Source of the DNA: Cellvibrionales bacterium UBA4435
GTDB lineage: Bacteria > Pseudomonadota > Gammaproteobacteria > Pseudomonadales > Porticoccaceae
Assembly: GCA_002390525.1 (NCBI GenBank)
Contig: DGPR01000041.1
Location: forward strand, 1 to 41,904
Length of the DNA stretch: 41,904 nt
Direction of reading: 5' to 3'
The notes under the pieces: generated by a model
Seen by the model: the letters and a program-made list of their open reading frames with translations, nothing else
Databases searched by the model: none
Told to the model about the DNA's origin: nothing
Shown here: positions 7,592 to 16,932 of the stretch, piece by piece
Numbering within the stretch: position 1 is the stretch's first letter
Layout of the letters: each line of letters opens with the position of its first letter
Position numbers and translations under genes: made by a program

Positions 7592-9580
7592 TTATTCAAA
7601 TTCAACTATTAGCTCTCCAACTGCAAGGCTATCCCCTTCACTAACTGGAATATTTAAAACAACCCCATCATTGGTTGCACATAAATTATTTTCCATTTTC
7701 ATAGCTTCTATAACTGCTATATCCTGACCTGACTTAACAGTATCTCCAACTCTGACTGATAATTTAACAAGTAAACCAGGCATTGGAGAAACTAATAGCT
7801 TGGATGTATCTGGTTTCTCTTTTATTAGCATATGTTTATTAAGCTCTGCTAGCCTAGGTGAAACAACAAGAATCTCTTTTTTTGAACCTTGATGAAATAA
7901 GTGAATATGCTGACCTATCTGATCAACCTGCGATACAACCTCTCGACCATTTATATTAGCTCTCAATAACGGCTCACCTATACACCAATCTGTTTCAAAG
8001 GTGAATAGCTGTCCATCCAAATCAACTGTATAGGATTGGTCTGAACCACTTACCAATAGCTGGTATTCTTGAGCGCTGTTATTTGTAATAACAACAAGCT
8101 TCTCTAGTGGGCTATATTCGTGACCAACTAATTGATCGGAAATCAAGGTACGTCTAATACTTTTTATCACATGTATAACCGACGCAGTAACTACAAAAAC
8201 TGCCATATCAGCCTGGGATAAAACATTAGCACTAAATCCTTCTGGGTATTCCTCATTAATAAAATTCGTTGTAAGATTTCCTGACCTAAAGCGCGGATGA
8301 ATTATAAGAGCACTTAAAAAACTGATATTATTTTTTACTCCACGAATATAATAAGAATCTAATGCATTACTCATTTTTTCAATAGCTTGGTTTCTATCGG
8401 AACCATAAGTAATCAATTTTGAGATCATCGGATCATAAAATATTGAAACTTCTCCACCCTCAAAAATTCCTGAATCAATCCTAACTCCATTATCAGCTGG
8501 CTCTATATAACGCTCCATTCTGCCCACAGAAGGCAAGAAACCCTGAAATGGATCCTCTGCATAAATTCGAGTTTCAATAGCCCAACCTTGCAGCTGAATA
8601 TCTTTTTGTAATAAAGGTAACTTTTGACCTGCAGCAACCTTAATCATCAATTCAACTAAGTCAAGACCGGTCACCATCTCTGTAACTGGATGCTCGACCT
8701 GCAATCGAGTATTCATTTCTAAAAAATAGAAATTCTTATTTGAATCAACAATAAATTCAACTGTGCCCGCAGACCTATAATCTACAGCTTTTGCCAATAA
8801 TATAGCTTGTTCACCCATTTTTTTTCTATCTATTTTCGTTAAAAAAGGTGAGGGGGCTTCTTCAATTACTTTCTGATGTCGGCGCTGAATTGAGCATTCA
8901 CGTTCGCCCAAATAAACCATGTTTCCATGGCTATCTGCCATTATTTGTATTTCGATATGCCGTGGATCTTGAATATATTTTTCTATGAAGATTCTTCCAT
9001 CCCCAAAACTAGAAATAGCCTCATTAGTTGCACGGATGAAACCTTCTTGGCATTCTTTTTCATTCCATGCGATGCGCATACCTTTTCCACCACCACCAGC
9101 AGTGGCTTTAAGCATAATTGGGTATCCAATATCTTTTGCGATCTTTACAGCTTCATCGGAATCTTTGATGATGTCATCATATCCTGGCACTGTATTCACC
9201 CCTGCATTTAAAGCAATTAGCTTAGAGGTGATTTTATCTCCCATAGATTCTATAGCTTTTGAGTCTGGACCTATAAAAGCTATGCCTTGTGCATTTAAAT
9301 ATTCGCAGAATTTTTTATTTTCAGATAGAAACCCATACCCTGGGTGTACTGCATCTGCACCACTGACCTTACATGCATCTAGGATCTTCTCAATAATTAG
9401 GTAACTCTCAACAGATGGGGATGGTCCTATATATACAGATTCGTCTGCCATGCGAACATGCAGAGCATCTTTATCCGCATCTGAATAAACAGCTACAGTA
9501 GATATTCCCATGCTTTTAGCTGTTCTGAATATACGGCAAGCTATCTCACCTCGGTTTGCTACAAGAATCTTTTTAAACAT
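7592..9580 (-). CDS. pccA: Propionyl-CoA carboxylase alpha subunit (biotin carboxylase + biotin carrier)
   Basis: This subunit carboxylates biotin with ATP and bicarbonate and carries it to the PccB carboxyltransferase. Domains in order are biotin carboxylase (KILVANRGEIACRI start, GGGGKGMR ATP loop, EMNTRLQVEHPVTE catalytic region), a middle linker domain and a C-terminal biotinyl domain with the EAMKMEN motif, whose Lys lies 34 residues from the end. I prefer the ATG at 9580, giving MFKKILVANRGE as in homologues. An upstream in-frame ATG at 9598 adds six residues and has no ribosome-binding site. The neighbouring mutase, epimerase and MeaB genes identify propionyl-CoA, rather than methylcrotonyl- or acetyl-CoA, as the likely substrate. 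A perfect hairpin lies just upstream. Confidence 0.93.
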   Translation of the reverse strand: MFKKILVANRGEIACRIFRTAKSMGISTVAVYSDADKDALHVRMADESVYIGPSPSVESYLIIEKILDACKVSGADAVHPGYGFLSENKKFCEYLNAQGIAFIGPDSKAIESMGDKITSKLIALNAGVNTVPGYDDIIKDSDEAVKIAKDIGYPIMLKATAGGGGKGMRIAWNEKECQEGFIRATNEAISSFGDGRIFIEKYIQDPRHIEIQIMADSHGNMVYLGERECSIQRRHQKVIEEAPSPFLTKIDRKKMGEQAILLAKAVDYRSAGTVEFIVDSNKNFYFLEMNTRLQVEHPVTEMVTGLDLVELMIKVAAGQKLPLLQKDIQLQGWAIETRIYAEDPFQGFLPSVGRMERYIEPADNGVRIDSGIFEGGEVSIFYDPMISKLITYGSDRNQAIEKMSNALDSYYIRGVKNNISFLSALIIHPRFRSGNLTTNFINEEYPEGFSANVLSQADMAVFVVTASVIHVIKSIRRTLISDQLVGHEYSPLEKLVVITNNSAQEYQLLVSGSDQSYTVDLDGQLFTFETDWCIGEPLLRANINGREVVSQVDQIGQHIHLFHQGSKKEILVVSPRLAELNKHMLIKEKPDTSKLLVSPMPGLLVKLSVRVGDTVKSGQDIAVIEAMKMENNLCATNDGVVLNIPVSEGDSLAVGELIVEFE

Positions 9581-9610
9581 ACTTAATCTTCTAATCATAA
9601 ATTAAAGAAA

Positions 9611-9636
9611 CTATAAAGAAGTTCAGTTCTTTATAG
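9611..9636 (-). terminator. Perfect hairpin spanning the pccB stop codon, possible attenuator
   Basis: On the minus strand CTATAAAGAA pairs perfectly with TTCTTTATAG (10 bp, 6-nt loop), followed by a T-rich run (TTTCTTTAATTT) just before pccA. The stop codon of pccB (9633-9631) lies inside the 5' arm, so a ribosome terminating there would melt the stem. It could trim readthrough into pccA or act as an mRNA processing or stability element. The stem is mostly A-T, so it is a weak terminator at best. Confidence 0.45.
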
Positions 9637-11163
9637 GGGGATATTTCCATGTTTCCGCCAAGGATTTTCTATATCTTTATTACTGAGCATTGATAACGAG
9701 CGCGAAACTCTTTTTCTGGTGCTACTAGGCGTGATAACATCATCGATATATCCACGCTTTCCAGCTATGTATGGGTTCGCAAATTTCTCTCGGTACTCTA
9801 CTTCTCTTGCCTTAATTTTTTCTGGGTCCCCAATGTCACTCCTAAATATTATCTCTACTGCACCTTTAGGTCCCATCACAGCAATTTCTGCAGAGGGCCA
9901 AGCAAAATTTACATCGCCTCTTAAGTGTTTTGAGGACATGACATCATAAGCTCCGCCGTATGCTTTTCTAGTTATTACGGTAACCTTTGGCACAGTGCAT
10001 TCAGCATAAGCATACAAAAGCTTAGCTCCATGTTTAATAATGCCTCCGTACTCTTGGCTGGTCCCAGGCATAAAGCCAGGCACATCTACAAATGTCAGAA
10101 CAGGTATATTAAACGCATCGCAAAATCGAATAAAACGCGCACCTTTTGTTGATGCATTGATATCCAAACAGCCTGCTAAAACAAGGGGCTGGTTGGCAAT
10201 TACGCCTACTGAAGAACCATCAATTCGAATAAATCCGACAATCAAGTTTGCGGCGAAATCGGGCTGTATTTCAAAAAAATTCCTTTCATCAGCAACTTTT
10301 GTTATCAACTCTTTCATATTGTATGGTTTATTAGGATCGTCTGGAATTAAAGAGTCAAGAGAACTTTCAATCCGATCAGATGGATCATTAGTTGGCAAAA
10401 TCGGTGGTTTTTCTTGATTGTTGGCTGGCAAAAAAGAGATGAAATCTCTCAGATTAAGCAAAGCATCTATATCGGTCTCAAAAGCCAAATCTGCAACACC
10501 AGATTTGCTAGAGTGTGTAATTGCACCACCTAATTCTTCAGCTGTAATTTCCTCGTGTGTTACAGTTTTAACGACTTCAGGGCCTGTGACGAACATATAG
10601 GAGCTATTCTTGACCATAAAGATAAAATCGGTTATGGCAGGAGAATAGACAGCGCCACCAGCACATGGTCCCATTATCATAGAAATTTGTGGTATGACGC
10701 CTGAAGCCATGACGTTTTGTTGAAATACATCAGCATAACCACCAAGTGAAGCTACTCCTTCTTGGATTCGAGCACCTCCAGAATCGTTTAAACCAATAAC
10801 TGGTGCACCAACCTTCATTGCTTGCTTCATAATTTTACAGATTTTTTCAGCGTGTGTTTCAGACAAAGAGCCACCAAAAACTGTAAAATCTTGGCTATAA
10901 AGAAATATTAATCTACCATTAATAGTACCATATCCTGTTACCACTCCATCCCCAGGAATATGCTCCTTGTCAATATCAAAATCTGTACAGCGATGTTCTA
11001 CAAAAGTATCCCACTCCTCAAAAGTATCGTTATCTACCAAAATCTCAATTCTTTCTCTAGCAGTTAACTTCCCTTTTTTATGTTGCGCATCAATTCGCTT
11101 TTGTCCTCCACCTAGACTTGCTTCTTTTCGTTTTTTTGCTAAGTGCTCAATAACTTCTTGCAT
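9631..11163 (-). CDS. pccB: Propionyl-CoA carboxylase beta subunit (carboxyltransferase)
   Basis: This subunit transfers the carboxyl group from biotin to propionyl-CoA, giving methylmalonyl-CoA. It has the crotonase-fold carboxyltransferase duplication. The N-terminal half contains [19 protein letters not shown], the oxyanion region [16 protein letters not shown] and [13 protein letters not shown]. The C-terminal half contains [24 protein letters not shown] and [17 protein letters not shown]. At 511 residues it is full length. The ATG at 11163 overlaps the mutase stop codon in a TGATG arrangement, implying translational coupling; a GTG one codon upstream is an alternative. Confidence 0.95.
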   Translation of the reverse strand: MQEVIEHLAKKRKEASLGGGQKRIDAQHKKGKLTARERIEILVDNDTFEEWDTFVEHRCTDFDIDKEHIPGDGVVTGYGTINGRLIFLYSQDFTVFGGSLSETHAEKICKIMKQAMKVGAPVIGLNDSGGARIQEGVASLGGYADVFQQNVMASGVIPQISMIMGPCAGGAVYSPAITDFIFMVKNSSYMFVTGPEVVKTVTHEEITAEELGGAITHSSKSGVADLAFETDIDALLNLRDFISFLPANNQEKPPILPTNDPSDRIESSLDSLIPDDPNKPYNMKELITKVADERNFFEIQPDFAANLIVGFIRIDGSSVGVIANQPLVLAGCLDINASTKGARFIRFCDAFNIPVLTFVDVPGFMPGTSQEYGGIIKHGAKLLYAYAECTVPKVTVITRKAYGGAYDVMSSKHLRGDVNFAWPSAEIAVMGPKGAVEIIFRSDIGDPEKIKAREVEYREKFANPYIAGKRGYIDDVITPSSTRKRVSRSLSMLSNKDIENPWRKHGNIPL

Positions 11164-13328
11164 CACAGTTTCCTATTTTTATCACCAGAATCTTTACTAA
11201 GAAGATCTAATATTTCTGCAGCCGCTTTTGGTATGTTAGTACCTGGGCCATAAATAGCTATTACTCCAGCATCATATAGATCCTGGTAATCCTTTGGAGG
11301 AATCACACCACCACATATTACTTTAATATCCACTGCTCCATCTTGAGTTAAAGCCTCAATAAGTTGAGGTACAAGCGTTTTATGTCCTGCGGCCTGAGAA
11401 GAAACACCGACAAAATGTACATCATTTTCAATAGCCATACGGGCTGCCTCTGTAGGTGTCTGGAACATAGGGCTAATATCTACATCGAAACCAATATCTG
11501 CAAAAGCTGTCGCGATAACTTTAGCTCCCCTATCATGTCCATCTTGGCCCATTTTAGCGACCAGCATTCGAGGTCTTCTTCCCGTTACTGAAGCAAATTC
11601 TTTTACTTTGTTCTGTATGTCAAAAAACTCCTCGTCTCCTTCATAAGCAGAACCATATACACCACTAATAGTTTTAGTCACAGCCTGATGTCTACCCCAT
11701 TCTTTTTCTAGCGCAAATGATATCTCTCCGACGGTTGCCCGGACTCTAGCAGCATTTACAGCTAAAGCTAGCAAGTTTCCTTGTCCTGTATTTGCAGAAT
11801 TAGTCAGGGCATCTAAAGCATTTTGACACAAAACATCATCACGTTCCCTGCGAATTTTTTCTAATTTTGCAATTTGAGAAGAGCGCACCTTGGTATTGTC
11901 GATCTCTAGTACCTCAATATCTGGCTCCTCTTCTAATTCAAATTTATTAACTCCAACTATAACCTCATCCCCACGATCTATTCTTGCTTGTTTTAATGCG
12001 GCAGCTTTTTCAATACTTAATTTGGGCATGCCTGTCTCGACAGCCTTAGTCATTCCACCCATATCTTCGACCTCATCAATTAATACACGTGCAGCTTCCA
12101 CTAATTGATCAGTCAGCGTTTCTATGAAGTATGACCCTGCAAGTGGATCAACGACTTTTGTGATGCCTGTTTCTTCTTGAAGTACTAGTTGGGTATTTCT
12201 AGCAATACGAGCAGCAAAATCTGTTGGCAGTCCAAGTGCCTCGTCAAACGCGTTTGTATGCAAAGATTGAGTGCCTCCTAAAATTGCAGACATTGCCTCA
12301 ATAGTTGTTCTCATCACATTGTTGTATGGGTCTTTACTAGTTAAGCTTACACCAGAGGTTTGACAGTGTGTTCTTAGCATTAGTGATTTTTCATTTTTTG
12401 GATCAAACTTTTCTTTCATCAGTTCTGACCAAAGAACTCTTGCAGCACGCAGTTTTGCAATTTCCATAAAGAAATTCATACCGATTGCAAAGAAAAACGA
12501 TAATCTAGGCGCAAAACTATCCACATCAAGACCACTGTTAATTGCTGTCCGAACATACTCGATTCCATCAGCTATGGTAAATGCAAGCTCCTGAACATTT
12601 GTAGCCCCTGCTTCTTGCATATGATATCCGGAAATCGAAATAGAATTAAATTTAGGCATAAACTCTGTTGTATAGCCAATTATGTCTGAGATAATTCGCA
12701 TTGAGGGCTCAGGAGGATAGATGTATGTATTTCGAACCATAAACTCCTTCAAGATGTCGTTTTGAAGTGTGCCCATCAGTGCTTGTGGTTCAATACCCTG
12801 CTCCTCTGCAGTTACAATGAAATTTGCCATAACTGGAAGAACTGCACCGTTCATTGTCATGGATACCGAAACCTTATCTAATGGAATATCCTTAAAAAGA
12901 ATCTTCATATCTTCAACAGAGTCAATAGCGACTCCCGCTTTTCCAACATCTCCATGGACTCGATCATGATCAGAGTCATACCCTCGATGAGTCGGCAGAT
13001 CGAATGCTACAGATAATCCTTGCTGTCCAGCTTTCAAATTTTTTCGGTAAAAAGAATTAGATTCTTCTGCAGTTGAGAACCCTGCGTACTGACGTATAGT
13101 CCATGGGCGCCCTGTGTACATCGTTGCTTTTGGGCCGCGTTTGTAGGGCATAAATCCCGGAAGGCTCTCTTTCTCTTTTAACTTATCTGTATCTTTAGAG
13201 GTATACAAAGGCTTAATATCGATACCCTCTGCGGTTTCCCAAAGCAAATGGTCTAGATTTTGGCTTTTAGTTTCCTTTTTAGCTAGATCTACCCAATCAG
13301 GAACATTGGGTTTAGACTTATCTTTCAT
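11163..13328 (-). CDS. scpA: Methylmalonyl-CoA mutase (adenosylcobalamin-dependent)
   Basis: The mutase isomerises (R)-methylmalonyl-CoA to succinyl-CoA using adenosylcobalamin. It is a single 721-residue chain of the homodimeric type. The N-terminal substrate barrel contains [16 protein letters not shown] and the RTHCQTSG and [15 protein letters not shown] segments. The C-terminal cobalamin domain has the base-off DxHxxG motif, DGHDRG (596-601), with His supplying the lower cobalt ligand, and ends in the CGGVIPPKD and IYGPGTNIP loops. No separate small subunit is needed or seen. It is the first gene of the propionate operon. AAGGAT serves as ribosome-binding site; an ATG followed at once by TAA lies 5 nt before the start. 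The divergent AraC-type gene is a likely regulator. Confidence 0.96.
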   Translation of the reverse strand: MKDKSKPNVPDWVDLAKKETKSQNLDHLLWETAEGIDIKPLYTSKDTDKLKEKESLPGFMPYKRGPKATMYTGRPWTIRQYAGFSTAEESNSFYRKNLKAGQQGLSVAFDLPTHRGYDSDHDRVHGDVGKAGVAIDSVEDMKILFKDIPLDKVSVSMTMNGAVLPVMANFIVTAEEQGIEPQALMGTLQNDILKEFMVRNTYIYPPEPSMRIISDIIGYTTEFMPKFNSISISGYHMQEAGATNVQELAFTIADGIEYVRTAINSGLDVDSFAPRLSFFFAIGMNFFMEIAKLRAARVLWSELMKEKFDPKNEKSLMLRTHCQTSGVSLTSKDPYNNVMRTTIEAMSAILGGTQSLHTNAFDEALGLPTDFAARIARNTQLVLQEETGITKVVDPLAGSYFIETLTDQLVEAARVLIDEVEDMGGMTKAVETGMPKLSIEKAAALKQARIDRGDEVIVGVNKFELEEEPDIEVLEIDNTKVRSSQIAKLEKIRRERDDVLCQNALDALTNSANTGQGNLLALAVNAARVRATVGEISFALEKEWGRHQAVTKTISGVYGSAYEGDEEFFDIQNKVKEFASVTGRRPRMLVAKMGQDGHDRGAKVIATAFADIGFDVDISPMFQTPTEAARMAIENDVHFVGVSSQAAGHKTLVPQLIEALTQDGAVDIKVICGGVIPPKDYQDLYDAGVIAIYGPGTNIPKAAAEILDLLSKDSGDKNRKL

Positions 13329-13383
13329 TACATCTATCCTTGCTTTTAAACTCGTAACTGATCACTGATAAATAAAGACTTTA

Positions 13384-13389
13384 ATTATA
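13384..13389 (-). promoter_or_regulatory. Candidate -10 box of the propionate operon
   Basis: The minus strand reads GGTATAATTA here, a perfect TATAAT about 55 nt before the mutase start codon. No good -35 hexamer lies 16-18 nt upstream, as expected for an activator-dependent promoter. A direct repeat ACTGAT-C-ACTGAT (about 13358-13370, plus strand) lies in the predicted leader. Assignment by consensus only. Confidence 0.35.
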
Positions 13390-13478
13390 CCAACCTAACT
13401 ATGAATTACTCCTATAATATCTGAAAGGTCCAATTATAACTGTATAACTCACCGATTATTTCACAAAATTTTAAAAAT

Positions 13479-14555
13479 ATGGCACTATATCTTTATTATC
13501 GAAAGAAAACTCACCAGTTTTTATTATTTAAGGAGCAGTATATCGCCACAATTGCCCATCATCATGTTATTTCGTGTCTCCATGGAATACGCCAAAGAAA
13601 ACTTGATTCTTCAGTATTGTTAGCTCGTGCTGGTATCAATCCAGCAAAAATATGGCTAACGCCGCATAGAATACAAGGAGACCAAGTTGCACGGCTCTAT
13701 CGTTCGGTGCAACAGGAGTTAGATGACGAGTTTATGGGCTTTACTAATCAGCCTGTCAAATATGGGATTTTTGAATTGTTTTGTGAAATTTCAATTCACT
13801 GCAAAACCCTGGGTGATTTGCTTGAAAAAATGATTAATTTTTATAGCTTAATAACTAACACAATGGAAATTGATCTAAGTATAGATCAAAAGAACATTGC
13901 TAAATTAGGATTCTATTTTGCGCACCCCGAATTAGATCCAGACGATTTCCTAGCTCAATATCTTTTAGTTATTTGGCATCGCTTTCCAAGCTGGTATATT
14001 GAAGAAAGAATCCGATTGAAAGGCGTTAGCTTCAGTCATAAAGTGCCAAGTTATATTGATGAACTTAAGATCATGTTTCCTGGAACCTTATCGTTTGGGG
14101 AATTGTCTAATAGTATATCCTTCGACGCAAAGTATCTTAAAAAACCTCTAGTAAGAACACACCAAGAGGTTAAAAAATTTTTAGCTCATCACCCTGCAAA
14201 TATTATGGCAGTCCCCGGGGATGAAACCACCTTAGAATCGAAAATTGAGAGGGAAATAATGGATGAAGAGCCCTCAAAACTATATTTTCCGAAAATTAGT
14301 ATCTTAGCAAATAAGTTAAATATGAGCAGTTTAATGCTCTATAGAAAACTCAAAGATGAGGGAACAAGCTATCAAAAAATAAAAGATGATATGCGTCGAG
14401 AGCTAGCTATTAATAAACTTGTTACAGAAAAGTTATCTGTTGAGGAAGTCTCAGAGTTGGTTGGATTTGCCGAGCCAAGATCATTTACTAGGGCATTTAA
14501 GCAATGGACAGGCTTGACCCCAAGAAGTTACTGCAAGTATCAATCTCTAAAATAG
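13479..14555 (+). CDS. AraC-family transcriptional regulator, divergent from the propionate operon
   Basis: The protein has an N-terminal ligand-sensing domain of the arabinose-binding-like AraC subgroup (from about residue 35, ISCLHGIRQRKLDSSVLLARAGINP) and a C-terminal double helix-turn-helix DNA-binding domain (about residues 265-355). The latter includes VEEVSELVGFAEPRSFTRAFKQW followed by the GLTPRSY signature. Its placement back to back with the mutase operon, with a 150-nt shared promoter region, suggests control of that operon; the flanking aldehyde dehydrogenase gene downstream is another candidate target. The ATG at 13479 lacks a ribosome-binding site, whereas AAGGAG at 13530-13535 precedes no in-frame ATG/GTG/TTG at a normal distance. 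The family N-terminus would begin near there, so the start is uncertain. Confidence 0.85.
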   Translation: MALYLYYRKKTHQFLLFKEQYIATIAHHHVISCLHGIRQRKLDSSVLLARAGINPAKIWLTPHRIQGDQVARLYRSVQQELDDEFMGFTNQPVKYGIFELFCEISIHCKTLGDLLEKMINFYSLITNTMEIDLSIDQKNIAKLGFYFAHPELDPDDFLAQYLLVIWHRFPSWYIEERIRLKGVSFSHKVPSYIDELKIMFPGTLSFGELSNSISFDAKYLKKPLVRTHQEVKKFLAHHPANIMAVPGDETTLESKIEREIMDEEPSKLYFPKISILANKLNMSSLMLYRKLKDEGTSYQKIKDDMRRELAINKLVTEKLSVEEVSELVGFAEPRSFTRAFKQWTGLTPRSYCKYQSLK

Positions 14556-14617
14556 ACTAAACAAGACTTATACGCGTCTTGCTCAGTAAAAATTCAATGT
14601 ATCTGAATAGGTTATAT

Positions 14618-16093
14618 ATGAATAAGAAACTAATTTTAAATGATCCAACCCTACTCATAACTAAAGCTTTTGTTAATGGAAAATGGATCAACGCATATAG
14701 CGGGGAGACCTTAACTGTAACTAATCCAGCTAATAATAAATTAATAACTAAGGTCGCTAAATGTGGAGATAAAGAAACAAAACAAGCAATTCAATCCGCA
14801 AAAATTGCTCAGCAACTATGGTTAACGGTTACCCCTTATGATCGTTCAAAACTAATTAGAGGTTGGTACAATTTAATTGTTGAAAACAGAGACGATCTAG
14901 CTCAAATAATTACTGCTGAGCAAGGAAAGCCATTAAATGAGTCATATGCAGAAATAGACTATGGAGCAAAATATATTGAATGGTTTGCAGAGGAAGCCAA
15001 ACGCATTTGTGGGGACCTGATTCCTGGTAAAACGACTGATAAAAAAATGTTTGTGACTAAAAACCCCGTTGGAATTGTAGCCTGTATTACTCCCTGGAAT
15101 TTTCCTTTTGCTATGCTTGCGAGAAAAATTGCACCCGCATTAGCAGCTGGTTGCAGTGTTGTGTGCAAACCAGATGATAAAACCCCTCTTTCAGGGATGG
15201 CTTTAGTATCGCTGGGTGATCGTGCGGGTATACCCAAAGGACTCCTTAATATAGTTATAGGAGACCCTGAGGAAATTGGTGATGAGCTAGTCTCAAATCC
15301 TTTAGTAAAAAAAATCTCTTTTACAGGTTCTACTGCCATAGGAAAGAAATTAATGAAGGCTAGCTCGATAACAGTAAAGCGAACATCTATGGAACTAGGT
15401 GGCAATGCTCCGTTCATAGTATTTAATGACGCAGATGTTGATTTATCGGTACAAGGCGCCATAAATTCGAAATTTAGAAATGCAGGGCAAACCTGTATAT
15501 GCGCAAATCGATTTCTCATACACTCAGACATTTATGATGAATTTTCCAAAAAATTTGCTCAATCTGCTAAAAAATTGACTTTAGGCTTTGGTGACAAAAA
15601 AGGGGTCTCTATTGGCCCTCTTATAACCGAGACAGCGGCCAATAATGTTTGTAACCTTATTGAGGACTCTTTAATTCATGGTGCTAATATACTAATAGGA
15701 GGCGATCGCTCAAAGCTCGGAAGGAATTTTATAGAGCCAACTATTATCGAAAATATTAAAAAGGATATGAGAATTTTCTCTGAAGAAATTTTTGGGCCTG
15801 TAGCCACTTTAATGAAGTTTGAAACAGAGGCTGAAGCTATATCGCTTGCAAATGACACTGATTACGGGCTGGCTGCGTATTTTTATACTCGAGATATCAG
15901 TAGAATTTCTCGTCTGGTAGAACAAATAGAATGTGGGATTCTTGGAGTCAATGAAAATTTAGTCTCGAATGAGATGGCGCCCTTTGGTGGAATTAAGCAA
16001 TCTGGGCATGGTCGAGAAGGATCTAAATATGGTCTTGACGACTACATGGAGCTAAAATACATATGTCTTGGAGGAATCAAATCTAACGAATAA
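14618..16093 (+). CDS. gabD: NAD(P)-dependent aldehyde dehydrogenase, succinate-semialdehyde dehydrogenase type
   Basis: An aldehyde dehydrogenase superfamily enzyme most like GabD, which oxidises succinate semialdehyde to succinate. The NAD-binding motif TPWNFPF and the FTGSTAIGK loop are present. The general-base Glu lies in ELGGNAPF (E259) and the catalytic Cys in GQTCICANRF (C293), and MAPFGGIKQSGHGREGSKYG near the C-terminus is typical of the GabD branch. I chose the ATG at 14618 (491 residues), which has AGG upstream and gives the usual family N-terminus. An ATG at 14597 and a TTG at 14579 are in-frame alternatives. It follows the AraC-type gene on the same strand by about 60 nt. No GABA transaminase is nearby, so the physiological aldehyde is uncertain. 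Confidence 0.85.
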   Translation: MNKKLILNDPTLLITKAFVNGKWINAYSGETLTVTNPANNKLITKVAKCGDKETKQAIQSAKIAQQLWLTVTPYDRSKLIRGWYNLIVENRDDLAQIITAEQGKPLNESYAEIDYGAKYIEWFAEEAKRICGDLIPGKTTDKKMFVTKNPVGIVACITPWNFPFAMLARKIAPALAAGCSVVCKPDDKTPLSGMALVSLGDRAGIPKGLLNIVIGDPEEIGDELVSNPLVKKISFTGSTAIGKKLMKASSITVKRTSMELGGNAPFIVFNDADVDLSVQGAINSKFRNAGQTCICANRFLIHSDIYDEFSKKFAQSAKKLTLGFGDKKGVSIGPLITETAANNVCNLIEDSLIHGANILIGGDRSKLGRNFIEPTIIENIKKDMRIFSEEIFGPVATLMKFETEAEAISLANDTDYGLAAYFYTRDISRISRLVEQIECGILGVNENLVSNEMAPFGGIKQSGHGREGSKYGLDDYMELKYICLGGIKSNE

Positions 16094-16158
16094 AATTATA
16101 TTATTCTCTTTTTAGCTCAAATTTTTTGAGAAAACCTAATCAATAAAATATAACAATT

Positions 16159-16926
16159 ATGAAATTAAACCATACTATCCAGGGTACTGGTAAAGCAATC
16201 ATATTAATTCATGGATTATTTGGATCAGGCAACAATCTTAGGCGTCTAAGTCACGCTTTATCTAAAAATTATATGGTTATTTCACCAGATCTTCGAAATC
16301 ATGGTAAATCCCCAATATGTCAGAAGATGGATTATCCCTCTATGGCATTAGATATTATTGAACTAATGAAAGAACTGGATCTTTCTAAAGCCTCTCTAAT
16401 TGGACATTCTATGGGTGGTAAAATTGCTATGCAGGCTGCATTGAGCTATGCGCATAAAGTAGAAAAAATTGTTATTGGTGATATTTTACCTATCGACTAT
16501 AAACCTGATATCCAAATCAACGCTATTAATGGTTTAAATGCTATAGTTTCGAGTAGGCCGGCTTCCAGAAAACAAGCTGACGAAATATTATCTAAACATA
16601 TTAGTGATTTAGCTATCAGAGAATTTCTTTTAAAGAACCTTATTTTAAAAGAAGACGGAAAATATAGTGTAAGAGTTTTTATGGAAAGCATTAACACAAA
16701 TTATTCGCGTGAGTTAGCAATGTCTGTCACTGGCAAGCCATTTGAAGGACCCACTTTGTTCATAAAAGGTGGTAAATCTGACTATATCCGAGAACAATAT
16801 TTCAAGGATACACTACAGTTGTTTCCAAAATCTCAGCATACAACAATAAATGGAGCTGGTCATTGGTTGCACGTTGAAAAATCAGTTGAATTTAATCAAA
16901 TTATTATAAAATTTTTAAGCACTTAA
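16159..16926 (+). CDS. Alpha/beta-hydrolase, YbfF-like esterase
   Basis: A 255-residue alpha/beta-hydrolase of the YbfF/abhydrolase-11 group, acting on short acyl esters or thioesters. It opens with IILIHGLFGSGNN (oxyanion HG at 18-19) and DLRNHGKS. The nucleophile elbow is GHSMGG with Ser84, and the catalytic His lies in GAGHWLHVEK near residue 234. There is no signal peptide, so it is cytoplasmic. It follows the aldehyde dehydrogenase gene by 65 nt and converges on gcvP with only 6 nt between stop codons. The natural substrate is not known. Confidence 0.85.
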   Translation: MKLNHTIQGTGKAIILIHGLFGSGNNLRRLSHALSKNYMVISPDLRNHGKSPICQKMDYPSMALDIIELMKELDLSKASLIGHSMGGKIAMQAALSYAHKVEKIVIGDILPIDYKPDIQINAINGLNAIVSSRPASRKQADEILSKHISDLAIREFLLKNLILKEDGKYSVRVFMESINTNYSRELAMSVTGKPFEGPTLFIKGGKSDYIREQYFKDTLQLFPKSQHTTINGAGHWLHVEKSVEFNQIIIKFLST

Positions 16927-16932
16927 AGAAAT

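Noticed and set aside
8985..9404. 139-codon antisense ORF inside pccA
   Set aside because: It overlaps the conserved biotin carboxylase domain and shows no protein-like features.
14959..15531. 190-codon antisense ORF inside the aldehyde dehydrogenase gene
   Set aside because: It mirrors a strongly conserved gene, has no ribosome-binding site and no recognisable domain, so it is a shadow of the other strand.
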